Shown: positions 55,120 through 62,863 of the stretch, in pieces
Layout of the letters: each line of letters opens with the position of its first letter
How positions within the stretch are numbered: position 1 is the stretch's first letter
From: CALLPQ01 sp964392325
GTDB lineage: Bacteria > Pseudomonadota > Alphaproteobacteria > Caulobacterales > Parvularculaceae
DNA: 64,000 nucleotides
Assembly: GCA_964392325.1 (NCBI GenBank)
Contig: CAYMPJ010000010.1
Location: 55,044 to 119,043 of the forward strand
Direction: 5' to 3'
Notes under the pieces: model-generated
What the model saw: the letters and a program-made list of their open reading frames with translations, nothing else
Databases searched by the model: none
What the model was told of the DNA's origin: nothing
Translations under genes and position numbers: made by a program

Positions 55120-55129
55120 GGTTGCAACC
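55120..55129. promoter_or_regulatory. 10-base palindrome adjoining the MFS start
   Basis: GGTTGCAACC, a perfect palindrome directly upstream of the MFS transporter's ATG and overlapping its ribosome-binding region. Short enough to be chance; it could be an operator for the divergent IclR-type regulator. Confidence 0.3.
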
Positions 55130-55298
55130 TTATTATTGGTGTTAAAATAAATATCCGATTAAACATCCCAATTATTGCTTCTATAGTTGCACAAAATATC
55201 TTTTTCGCTATTTTGTTCATTAGGTGGATATTTTAAGGGCATCTTGATGTTTTAACGCTCCTCACCTCTCTCCAATTTTAATTTAAGAAAAAGAAATC

Positions 55299-56120
55299 AT
55301 GGCGGAAAAATCTGGCAGCGTCGCGATAGACAAAAAAAATGAAACTGATGGTTCGATTCGGGCTATCGGACGTGGTCTTGCTGTCCTTAAGGTCATCAAT
55401 AGAAAAGGGTCTGCTAGCCTGACCGAAATCGCTCGCGAAACACAAATTCCCTATCCGACCGTCTGCCGCATTGTAAATACATTGACGCAAGAAGAGATGA
55501 TTGAACGCGAACCGAGTCGAAAACGCTATCGCCCAACCATGATGGTGCGAAGCCTCGCCGTGGGATACCAGTTAGAAAGTCGGCTTGTTTCGGAATCACG
55601 CCCGCTTTTGGAAGCGTTGTGCAGCGATCTGGTTTGGCCCGTTTCATTGGCGACCCGCGTTGGCAGCTGTATGGTTTTACTTGATTCAACCCATCAAATG
55701 ACCTCCCTCACCCTGTCCCACTATTACCCCGGATACACAATTCCCATTACCGGCTGTGCAACTGGCAAGGCCTATTTGGCCCATTGTGATGAACACACAC
55801 GCGGTGAGGTAATGCGCAATATAGAAACAATGGATTTTTCATCTCACGGTAAAATTAAGCCCACGACCTATGATGAGAAATTTTGGGAAAAAATTCGCGA
55901 AGACGGGTATGCAACTCAGTTGAATAATGTCTATTCCGAAGACCCTGGAAAAATGACGTCCATTGCAGTACCGATCATGGTTGGCGGCGCTGTTGTCGCT
56001 TCAATCGCGGTCATCTTTTTCAAAAGCAGCCTGAAACTAAAAGAAGCACAAGAAACATTTCCCGCCAAGCTCATCCAGACCGCCGGAGAAATTTCCAATC
56101 GATTGGAAGATACTGAATAG
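55299..56120 (+). CDS. IclR-family transcriptional regulator
   Basis: A 273-residue regulator. The winged helix-turn-helix is at about residues 28-88 (GRGLAVLKVINRKGSASLTE given in part: LAVLKVINRKGSASLTEIAR), and the effector-binding GAF-like domain follows (GSCMVLLDSTHQMTS, ITGCATGKAYLAH, SIAVPIMVGGAVVASIAVIF). IclR proteins usually control aromatic or organic-acid catabolism and sit next to their targets; the divergent MFS/VOC operon is the likely one here. Confidence 0.9.
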   Translation: MAEKSGSVAIDKKNETDGSIRAIGRGLAVLKVINRKGSASLTEIARETQIPYPTVCRIVNTLTQEEMIEREPSRKRYRPTMMVRSLAVGYQLESRLVSESRPLLEALCSDLVWPVSLATRVGSCMVLLDSTHQMTSLTLSHYYPGYTIPITGCATGKAYLAHCDEHTRGEVMRNIETMDFSSHGKIKPTTYDEKFWEKIREDGYATQLNNVYSEDPGKMTSIAVPIMVGGAVVASIAVIFFKSSLKLKEAQETFPAKLIQTAGEISNRLEDTE

Positions 56121-56140
56121 GGGGTAAAAGACACCCCTTT
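56119..56140. terminator. Weak bidirectional terminator candidate
   Basis: AGGGG and CCCCT arms (plus a GT/AC pair) flank an AAAAGA loop and are followed by TTT, in the 35-base gap between the convergent IclR and LysR genes. The stem is short and the T run is only three bases, so support is modest. Confidence 0.35.
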
Positions 56141-56155
56141 AACACATTGATATCT

Positions 56156-57055
56156 CTAATTAAATTGCATACGCTTTAAAAGCTGGCGCGCACTCGCCGC
56201 AATACGCGATGATTGCGGGCCCTTTAAAGAAACCAGATTAACCCTATTGTTCCAGCCGCGACCTTCGATTTCGGGTATTTCGATCATCGCCATTTCCCCC
56301 CGCTTGACTTCATCAGCAAATGTCTCGGAGGGCCAAGCGCTGATAAATGGTCCCGCATCCAGCATTGCCGCAATGACATGACGATCATACGCATCAATTT
56401 GCGCATAAGAGGCGGCACTTAAGAATCCATCCAGAAATTGCAAAGACCGCGAATCCATTTCAGCCAATCGGTCGCTAGCCAGCCATTGCAGGGGGGCGCC
56501 GTCGGGGTGATCGCGCGCCAGTTCATATGTTTCATTTGACATAAACACACAAAATCGATCTTCCCAAAGGCGGTCAACCATTAAATCTTCTGCCTCATCG
56601 CCCCGTCCCCCGGCGATCACCAGAAAATCAAACTCTTTTTTTCGCAACCTCGGCACCAAATGATGCCTCATTCCTGTTCTTATGCGCAAAGAACTTTGCG
56701 GCAATTTTCTTCTTAAATGTTCAGAGATTATAGAAATACGCAGTGTCGGGATTGAAACACCAAACCCGATCCGCACTAGTTGCGAATAACCCCGCTTCAC
56801 CTGGGTCAGGTAGCGTTTTAATTCTTCAGTATCAGAAACAATCGCCGCGCCGCGCTCATAAACAATTTGTCCGTAACGGGTAGGCTGCGCGCGCCGTCCT
56901 CCGCCCCGTTCAAATAGGCTAACCCCCAGCTCTTCTTCGAGTTGCGCAATCATTTTTGTCAAAGACGACTGCGTAATCGACAAGGATTCCGCTGCTGCGG
57001 AAAACCCTTCCGCATCGATGACAGCTTTTAAGGCCGCTAAATGCTTAAAATTCAT
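56156..57055 (-). CDS. LysR-family transcriptional regulator
   Basis: A 299-residue regulator: the N-terminal helix-turn-helix (FKHLAALKAVIDAEGFSAAA given in part: DAEGFSAAAESLSITQSSLT) and a co-inducer domain from about residue 90 (VRIGFGVSIPTLRI, FDFLVIAGGRGDEAEDLM). It is divergent from the operon that begins at 57155. A perfect inverted repeat overlaps its own start region, which fits the usual autorepression plus activation of the divergent operon. Confidence 0.92.
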   Translation of the reverse strand: MNFKHLAALKAVIDAEGFSAAAESLSITQSSLTKMIAQLEEELGVSLFERGGGRRAQPTRYGQIVYERGAAIVSDTEELKRYLTQVKRGYSQLVRIGFGVSIPTLRISIISEHLRRKLPQSSLRIRTGMRHHLVPRLRKKEFDFLVIAGGRGDEAEDLMVDRLWEDRFCVFMSNETYELARDHPDGAPLQWLASDRLAEMDSRSLQFLDGFLSAASYAQIDAYDRHVIAAMLDAGPFISAWPSETFADEVKRGEMAMIEIPEIEGRGWNNRVNLVSLKGPQSSRIAASARQLLKRMQFN

Positions 57056-57076
57056 AATATTCCATTTTGGAATATT
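57056..57076. promoter_or_regulatory. Candidate LysR-type binding site
   Basis: AATATTCC-atttt-GGAATATT, perfect 8-base arms with a 5-base spacer, directly before the lysR start codon and about 80 bases before the divergent gene at 57155. Size, dyad symmetry and location match LysR-type recognition sites. Confidence 0.65.
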
Positions 57077-57154
57077 GTTTACACTGGATTTTAGGCGCCG
57101 TCCAGCATTTAGATAGACGTGAAAAATGGATGAATGCGTGGCGGAGATAGCGAA

Positions 57155-57664
57155 ATGAATAAAGTTAAAATTCTAATGCCCCAAATGGCAACGTCAGAAG
57201 GTGTTTGGGAAGGTACATATATTTATACCGATCCTGAAGGAAAAGAGCTCGACCGTCATCGCTCCCGGTTAACCCACCAATTTCCAGACCATTTTCCTGA
57301 TGAATATCATCAAAGAAATCAATATGAATGGGATGATGGAAAGACGGAAGATTTTGAATTCCGCTTTGGCCTGGATGAAGAGGCCGCTAAAGTTGGCGTT
57401 ACGCAACTCGCCTGGGTTAACGACCGCTCACATGGGTACGTTTGGGAGGAACCAAAACGTGTTGGTGATTTGGCAACCATCCGTGTCTCATGGCACAGAT
57501 CAGAAGTAGAAGGGTACACACCTTATGATGTCCCCTACGCAACATTGCATGAGCTCATTCAACAGACATTGGACGGAAGCATGCGCTCAAGAGTCTGGCA
57601 GTGGTATGTAGATGGTGATCTGATTGGCCGGACAATCATCAAGGAAAAACGCGTTTCACCCTGA
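57155..57664 (+). CDS. Protein of unknown function, lipocalin-like beta-rich
   Basis: A 169-residue soluble protein I cannot name. It opens with GVWEGTYIYTDPEGKELDRH, then alternates short strands (FEFRFGLDEE, VGVTQLAWVNDRSHGYVWEE, LATIRVSWHRSEVEG) and ends with MRSRVWQWYVDGDLIGRTII. The GxWxGxY opening and strand pattern suggest a lipocalin-type barrel. Start ATG 57155 has GGAG nine bases upstream. It leads the LysR-controlled plus-strand operon with the methyltransferase, small partner and MmgE/PrpD genes. Confidence 0.75.
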   Translation: MNKVKILMPQMATSEGVWEGTYIYTDPEGKELDRHRSRLTHQFPDHFPDEYHQRNQYEWDDGKTEDFEFRFGLDEEAAKVGVTQLAWVNDRSHGYVWEEPKRVGDLATIRVSWHRSEVEGYTPYDVPYATLHELIQQTLDGSMRSRVWQWYVDGDLIGRTIIKEKRVSP

Positions 57665-57691
57665 TTTTATAATGGATTGGCTGGTCTGACG

Positions 57692-58903
57692 ATGCCTGAT
57701 AAACCCCTGATAGATGCGCCCCCTGCCGTCACGGAAGCCACACGCCATGGCGTCTATCCTGAAATGTCACACGACGAAAGGGCCCGGCTCAATTTTTTAA
57801 CGTCCGCCTACCGCGTTCTTTCCCAACGTGTCGCCCCCGGTAATCAACTTTCTTTTGAGCAAACCGTAGAGCCCGCATTTGTCAAAGAGCACGGGCGCAA
57901 ACCCAAAGACCGTCACGAAGTGCGCAAAGCGATGAACGAAAATAGCTTTCACGCTTTATGGGGATCAATGCGCCGTTCGTTAATGGAAGTCAGGCAAATG
58001 ACCGGTCAGGAAATTGTCCTTAGACAATTGGGTGATCTCTCAGAGCGGGCAGCAACCATTAATGATGCCCACAATAACCTGACCCTTAATCCCGATATTA
58101 AAACCCCGCGCTATGTATCTGAGGTTGATCATCATTGCATGCCTGGTAGTTACCATCGCGATTTGATTGACAGCGATGTCTCGCCCGGCGCTAACTATGA
58201 TATGGGACTATTTGTTACAACCAGCGGTACGATCGGCCCGTTAAATGATGGCGGCGGACGCGCAATCGGTTCATGGCTGGAGACAACCCACCCTGATTTC
58301 CAACCCGAACGCGTACTCGATATCGGGGTCGCTGTCGGGCATTCCCTTTTTGGTTTTGCGCAACAATTTCCCAATACGCAGTTCACAGCAATTGATGTGT
58401 CTGCGCCGATGTTGCGATATGCGGCTGCGCGCGCCTCATCCCTCGGGCTTGAAAATATAGAATTCATTCAAGCATCAGGTGAAGATTTATCACAATTTGA
58501 TTCAAGCTCTTTTGATATGGTGATGACATCAATCTTTCTCCATGAATTGTCCGGCAGCGCATTGCCTAGACTTATACGCCAGGCCTATGAGGCCTTAAAA
58601 CCAGGCGGATTGATGTTACACTTGGAGCAACCGCAATATACGGATGATATGCCGCCATATGAGCAATTCATTCGAGATTGGGATGCCTATAATAATAACG
58701 AGCCTTTCTGGTCGGCAATGCACGCGATTGATCTCAAAGCTCTCCTTGCCGATATCGGCTTTCCTGAGGGACAAATTTTTCAAGCAGCCTTAAAAGCTCA
58801 AAGCGCAAAACAGAATGCAGCGCAAAAACAAGATCACGAAGAACATGGGCGCTCTCCCGCATGGAACGCTTATGGTGCCTGGAAGAACGGAGACACCAAA
58901 TAA
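57692..58903 (+). CDS. SAM methyltransferase with HCMPG N-terminal domain, copy 2
   Basis: A 403-residue paralogue of the protein at 47232-48443, the same length. Shared N-terminal features in order: RHEVRKA (74-80), TPRYVSEVDHHCMPGSY (HCMPG at 148-152), GANYDMGLF and GPLNDGGGR. The methyltransferase domain follows (VLDIGVAVGHSLFGFA, FTAIDVSAPMLRYAAARA, FDMVMTSIFLHELSGSA, LKPGGLMLHLEQP). Acceptor substrate unknown. ATG 57692 is preferred to TTG 57677. Its stop overlaps the start of the small partner (TAATG), so both are made together. Confidence 0.85.
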   Translation: MPDKPLIDAPPAVTEATRHGVYPEMSHDERARLNFLTSAYRVLSQRVAPGNQLSFEQTVEPAFVKEHGRKPKDRHEVRKAMNENSFHALWGSMRRSLMEVRQMTGQEIVLRQLGDLSERAATINDAHNNLTLNPDIKTPRYVSEVDHHCMPGSYHRDLIDSDVSPGANYDMGLFVTTSGTIGPLNDGGGRAIGSWLETTHPDFQPERVLDIGVAVGHSLFGFAQQFPNTQFTAIDVSAPMLRYAAARASSLGLENIEFIQASGEDLSQFDSSSFDMVMTSIFLHELSGSALPRLIRQAYEALKPGGLMLHLEQPQYTDDMPPYEQFIRDWDAYNNNEPFWSAMHAIDLKALLADIGFPEGQIFQAALKAQSAKQNAAQKQDHEEHGRSPAWNAYGAWKNGDTK

Positions 58904-59298
58904 TGTCCAACGCTCCCACAGGTTCAAATGATTTAGAGGGTTTTGAAAGCTTTGAAGACCTGATCACCTTTGCGGCTACAAAAGCAAAAGGCAAACGCCC
59001 CAGCTATGCGAGCGACCCAATGGTGGATCATTTAATTTCAATGGTTGCCGCCCTCGCAGCTGAACTATCCGTCGCCCGTGAACGAACCGATACGCTAGAG
59101 AGATTGCTGGAGAGCAAATCCATCATTGGGCGCGATGAAATCGAATCCTACATACCAGATCAAAATACTGGCCGTGAGCGCCAACAACAAACACTTGCCT
59201 TTACAACGCGTATGCTGCGCAGTTTGATTCAGGAAACACAATCCATGCAGACAAAAGAAAAGTCTGTCGAAGAAATGGTCGAACATCTAAAATCTTGA
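58903..59298 (+). CDS. Small helical partner of the HCMPG methyltransferase, copy 2
   Basis: A 131-residue protein homologous to the one at 46821-47174. Shared landmarks: GKRP (30-33), VD (41-42), LAAELSVARERTDTLERLLE, KSIIGRDEIESY, then an ERxxxQ helix. The first 28 residues are an acidic extension not present in copy 1. Predicted to be almost fully helical, without signal peptide or membrane segment, so a coiled-coil partner or stabiliser of the methyltransferase is plausible. Translationally coupled to it by TAATG. Confidence 0.8.
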   Translation: MSNAPTGSNDLEGFESFEDLITFAATKAKGKRPSYASDPMVDHLISMVAALAAELSVARERTDTLERLLESKSIIGRDEIESYIPDQNTGRERQQQTLAFTTRMLRSLIQETQSMQTKEKSVEEMVEHLKS

Positions 59299-59335
59299 AG
59301 CCCGCCGACAAATTCAATCGGATCGATATTTAATT

Positions 59336-60715
59336 ATGCCTCTAGAGCGAAAAATAGATTCCAGTCAGATCGATGCGCTCGCACAATTTTCTGTGGATTA
59401 TTCCTATGAAAAAATACCCACATCCATAATCAATGTTGCAAAGAGATTTATCGCCGACACATGCGCCGTTGCCATTGCCGGGCGCGTGGCTCCCAGTCAT
59501 GAAGCCATTATTAAAACCGCCCACCAGTGGAATGGCGGCGCAGTTGGGACTGCGTGCATTATAGGCGATACGAAAATAGAACTAACACCGGCCAATGCTG
59601 CATTCGTAAATGGGTATAAGGCTCATTGTCTGGAATGGGATTCTCTACACGAAGAGGGAATTGCGATTGCCTTTTGCACACCGGTAGGGGCTGTATTGGC
59701 TGAATGTGAAGGCAAAGAAATTCCCGGCACGCGGGTTTTGTCAGCGGTCACTATTGCCGCGGAATTTTTTATCCAGTTGGGATTAAAATCCGGATCAACA
59801 GCGCGCTTCTTTCGTCCCTCCGCCGGCGGTGCTATAAGCGCAGCCCTTGCTATTGCCCATCTTCGCGGTTACTCACACGAGTTAACGAAAAGAACGATCG
59901 GCCTTGCCTACTCTCTTGCAAGCGGAACAATGCAAGCCCATTGGGAAGGGGTTGCAACCCTTGCAATGCAAGTGGGTATTGCTGCGAAAAATGCAATCTA
60001 TGCCGCCGACCTTGCCGCTAATGGCATCGAAGCCCCCGTTGATATTTTTACCGGACGCTTCGGGTTTTTCTCAATCTTTGAAGAAGCTGGAACATTTGAA
60101 GAAGGCCTTGCGCAACTTGGCAATGTTTGGCATTTGCCAGAGGTAGCCTATAAGCCATTCCCATGCGGACGGGCAACACAAGGTGTTCTCACTATTTTGC
60201 GCGGCTTAAAATCAAACGCAGCAATATCCCCTGACGAAATTCAATCGATAAAAGTAACTGCTCCCGCGCTTATATCCGTTCTTGTTAACCGGCCAATACA
60301 GGCTGAAATGTCTCCAAGTTATGCCCGGCTATGCTTGCAATATATCGTCGCGCTTTATCTGCAATATGGAGAAATTGATCCGCGTAAATTTACTAACAAT
60401 ACGCAAGCCAGCAAACAAAGCCTCGCACTTGCCGATAAGGTCGAACTTACTGTTGACCCCTCCCTCCCCGATAATATTTTAACGCCTATCAATGTGAATA
60501 TAGAAACCAAAGATGGTAAGCAGTACGAGCAAACCTGCGTGGATGTTTGGGGAGCCCCCGCTTCAACATTCAATGATGATGATTTAATCGATAAAATTAA
60601 CCGCTGCCTGTCTTTGGGGGAATTGAAGACGGAGGGCGTAAATTTTCTCGCCACTTTTTTACAATTAGACAAAACCCAAAATGCAGCTTCGCAAATTCGA
60701 AAATTATATTTTTAA
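59336..60715 (+). CDS. MmgE/PrpD-family protein
   Basis: A 459-residue protein of the MmgE/PrpD superfamily (2-methylcitrate dehydratase, cis-aconitate decarboxylase, iminodisuccinate epimerase). Typical stretches: AKRFIADTCAVAIAGR, AAFVNGYKAHCLEWDSLHEE, RTIGLAYSLASGTMQ and YKPFPCGRATQGVLTIL. It may dehydrate, decarboxylate or isomerise a tricarboxylate- or dicarboxylate-like compound, which fits the LeuCD-like/CoA-transferase/lyase operon 8 kb away. Start 38 bases after the small partner gene. Confidence 0.88.
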   Translation: MPLERKIDSSQIDALAQFSVDYSYEKIPTSIINVAKRFIADTCAVAIAGRVAPSHEAIIKTAHQWNGGAVGTACIIGDTKIELTPANAAFVNGYKAHCLEWDSLHEEGIAIAFCTPVGAVLAECEGKEIPGTRVLSAVTIAAEFFIQLGLKSGSTARFFRPSAGGAISAALAIAHLRGYSHELTKRTIGLAYSLASGTMQAHWEGVATLAMQVGIAAKNAIYAADLAANGIEAPVDIFTGRFGFFSIFEEAGTFEEGLAQLGNVWHLPEVAYKPFPCGRATQGVLTILRGLKSNAAISPDEIQSIKVTAPALISVLVNRPIQAEMSPSYARLCLQYIVALYLQYGEIDPRKFTNNTQASKQSLALADKVELTVDPSLPDNILTPINVNIETKDGKQYEQTCVDVWGAPASTFNDDDLIDKINRCLSLGELKTEGVNFLATFLQLDKTQNAASQIRKLYF

Positions 60716-60740
60716 AAACAGGAAAACCACAGGAAAACCT

Positions 60741-61145
60741 ATGTTATCACGCGCCGCCCTCATAGACCTTGCAGAACAACATTATTTTATTGGTTGCAAC
60801 AAACACGATCTGGAAACAGTTTTAGGAACCATGTCACAAGATTGTGCCATGCGGTTTTCCGCAGCGAAATATCAATATGTTGGCGGCGATGCAATGCGAT
60901 CACATTTTACCGACTTTTTCTCCAATTTTCCCGACATTAATTTCCATGATTTTGTCAGCATTGTTGATATCGAACAACAAGCCATTGCCACACATTTCAC
61001 GGTCACCTTGATCGATAATGGCGGGAAAACACTCAAGATGCACAATAGTAATTTTTTCAAAACCAACAAAGATGGTATTTTCAATGATGTCCTGATTTTC
61101 AATGCCTCCCCACTGAAAGAAGGGTTCGAGGCGGGCAGCCTCTAA
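60741..61145 (+). CDS. NTF2/SnoaL-like protein
   Basis: A 134-residue cone-fold protein (LIDLAEQHYFIGCNKHDLET at the start, DAMRSHFTDFFSNFPDINFHDF in the middle and HFTVTLIDNGGKTLKMHNSNFFKT at the end, each only partly conserved). ATG 60741 has AGGA before it and gives the standard family start; the longer frame overlaps the MmgE/PrpD gene. Members can be isomerases, cyclases or simple dimer modules; no function is assigned. Confidence 0.8.
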   Translation: MLSRAALIDLAEQHYFIGCNKHDLETVLGTMSQDCAMRFSAAKYQYVGGDAMRSHFTDFFSNFPDINFHDFVSIVDIEQQAIATHFTVTLIDNGGKTLKMHNSNFFKTNKDGIFNDVLIFNASPLKEGFEAGSL

Positions 61146-61223
61146 GGCTTGCCCTTATTAGGCGACGTAAAAAACCCGCCTATATTGAAAAAACCACAAA
61201 TTAAAAGAGGATAAACAATACTC

Positions 61224-61916
61224 ATGCCCCTCTCCTTTGAATCGACAATGATCACCAGTGATGCGAGCGCACGCGAAATTTTTGAGCAAGTACGCGCTAA
61301 TCAGGCCCGCGCAAAATTCGGCTTTGGATCGCGCCTCGCGATCGTAAATGTTGATATCCAACAAGCCTATACCCGCCCCGATCTATTTCCAAATACAGCT
61401 TACGTCACAGATCCCAATCAAATCGACTATGTGAATAAAATTTCTGACTTTGCCCGGCGCGCAAATATGCCGGTAATATGGACCCAAGTCGCCTATAAGG
61501 CTGACGGCGGCGATGCGGGGGTGTGGGGTACACGAACAGACACCCCGGACAGCCTACAAAACATCAAAATAGGATCAGAGCGCCATAAACTCGATCCGCG
61601 TTGCGAAATCAATGCTGATAAGGATCTTGTTTTTACAAAACGCATGCCAAGTGCCTTTCATGAATCGCCCCTGCAAAGCTATCTGATTTGGCACAAGATC
61701 GATACACTTGTTATTACGGGCGGCTCGACATCAGGGTGCATACGCGCCACGGCGGTTGATAGTCTCTCGCGCGGATACAAGACAATTGTACCCATCGAAT
61801 GTGTTGCGGACAAACACGAGAGTTATCATTTTGCAAATTTAACGGACTTGCATCTGAAATATGCCGACATTGTCGATACGAAAGAAGTCATAGACCATCT
61901 TAAGGGGGCGGTGTGA
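61224..61916 (+). CDS. Isochorismatase-family cysteine hydrolase (N-carbamoylsarcosine amidase-like)
   Basis: A 230-residue enzyme with the Asp-Lys-Cys triad: D in LAIVNVDIQQAY, K in LVFTKRMPSAFHES and C in GGSTSGCIRATAVDS. VADKHESYHFANLTDLHLKYADIV is the family's C-terminal part. Homologous to the enzyme at 23964, with a longer N-terminus and a loop about GGDAGVWGTR. It is followed, with overlapping start (GTGTGA), by the PuuE-like deacetylase, as expected for consecutive steps on one substrate. Confidence 0.87.
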   Translation: MPLSFESTMITSDASAREIFEQVRANQARAKFGFGSRLAIVNVDIQQAYTRPDLFPNTAYVTDPNQIDYVNKISDFARRANMPVIWTQVAYKADGGDAGVWGTRTDTPDSLQNIKIGSERHKLDPRCEINADKDLVFTKRMPSAFHESPLQSYLIWHKIDTLVITGGSTSGCIRATAVDSLSRGYKTIVPIECVADKHESYHFANLTDLHLKYADIVDTKEVIDHLKGAV

Positions 61917-62863
61917 AATCGGATCCGAATTTATATGATTATTGGCCTTTTGAGGGTCGCCCGAAAGTAAGATGGCCCGGAGACAAGAAACTTGCGTTCT
62001 GGATCGCCCCCAATATCGAGTTCTATGAATATCTTCCAAAGGAAAACCCTTATCGTCCGGGTTGGCCTAAACCCGCGCCCGATATTGTGGCGTACTCTCA
62101 ACGCGATTGGGGGAATCGCATTGGGCATTGGCGCCTTATGGAGCTTATGGATAAATATGACCTTCGCGGGAGTGTTTCTCTAAATGTTGCTCTTTGTCAG
62201 CATCACCCTGAAATTATCGAAGCGTGTAACGAGCGCGAGTGGGAATTCTTTTCTCATGGGATTTACAATACACGCTATTCCTATGGTATGAATGAAAAGC
62301 AGGAACGGGCTGTTATTGAAGACGCCATCAAAACTGTAAAAGAGGCAACGGGTCAACGTATTCGCGGATATCTCGCCCCTGCGCTAACCCATACGGAACG
62401 TACACTAGACCTTATCGCAGAATATGATTTCTGGTATAGTTGCGATCTGTTTCAGGATGATCAACCCCAGCCGTTAAAGACGAATAATGGAAAACTTCTT
62501 TCCATGCCTTATTCTCTCGAAGTCAATGACGTCATCACATATGGCGCACTTTCCATGACACCCGATCGGTATGCGGATATTCTCATTGCACAGTTCGATC
62601 AATTGCTTGAAGAAAGCGAAGAGACCGGACTTGTGATGTGTATTCCCCTTCACGCTTATCTGGTTAGCCAACCTCATCGCCTTCGCCCCTTTGAGCGCAT
62701 TTTACAACATATTCGCGCCCATCAAGATGAAGTATGGTGTACGACAGCCGCCGAGATTGCCAACTGGTATCGTGAAAATTACTGGGTGCAATCCCTTAGC
62801 GATATAAAACGACGCGGTCTCATGCGCCCGGGTGTTGGCTTTGATGTAGAGGCAACATCATGA
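61913..62863 (+). CDS. Polysaccharide deacetylase-family (PuuE-like) hydrolase
   Basis: A 316-residue NodB-fold hydrolase beginning with GTG. Conserved features of the PuuE-like subgroup: SQRDWGNRIGHWRLME, SVSLNVALCQHHPE, metal-site H115 in EFFSHGIYNTR, APALTHTERTLDLI and C-terminal H247 in CIPLHAYLVSQPHRLRPF. So the metal site looks intact. It is coupled to the amidohydrolase upstream and, by ATGA overlap, to the degenerate paralogue downstream; the pair may form a mixed oligomer. Confidence 0.87.
   Translation: MKSDPNLYDYWPFEGRPKVRWPGDKKLAFWIAPNIEFYEYLPKENPYRPGWPKPAPDIVAYSQRDWGNRIGHWRLMELMDKYDLRGSVSLNVALCQHHPEIIEACNEREWEFFSHGIYNTRYSYGMNEKQERAVIEDAIKTVKEATGQRIRGYLAPALTHTERTLDLIAEYDFWYSCDLFQDDQPQPLKTNNGKLLSMPYSLEVNDVITYGALSMTPDRYADILIAQFDQLLEESEETGLVMCIPLHAYLVSQPHRLRPFERILQHIRAHQDEVWCTTAAEIANWYRENYWVQSLSDIKRRGLMRPGVGFDVEATS

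Noticed and set aside
61157..61183. TAGGCG/CGCCTA hairpin after the NTF2-like gene
   Set aside because: Long A-rich loop and no T run after the stem; the downstream amidohydrolase gene is probably in the same operon.
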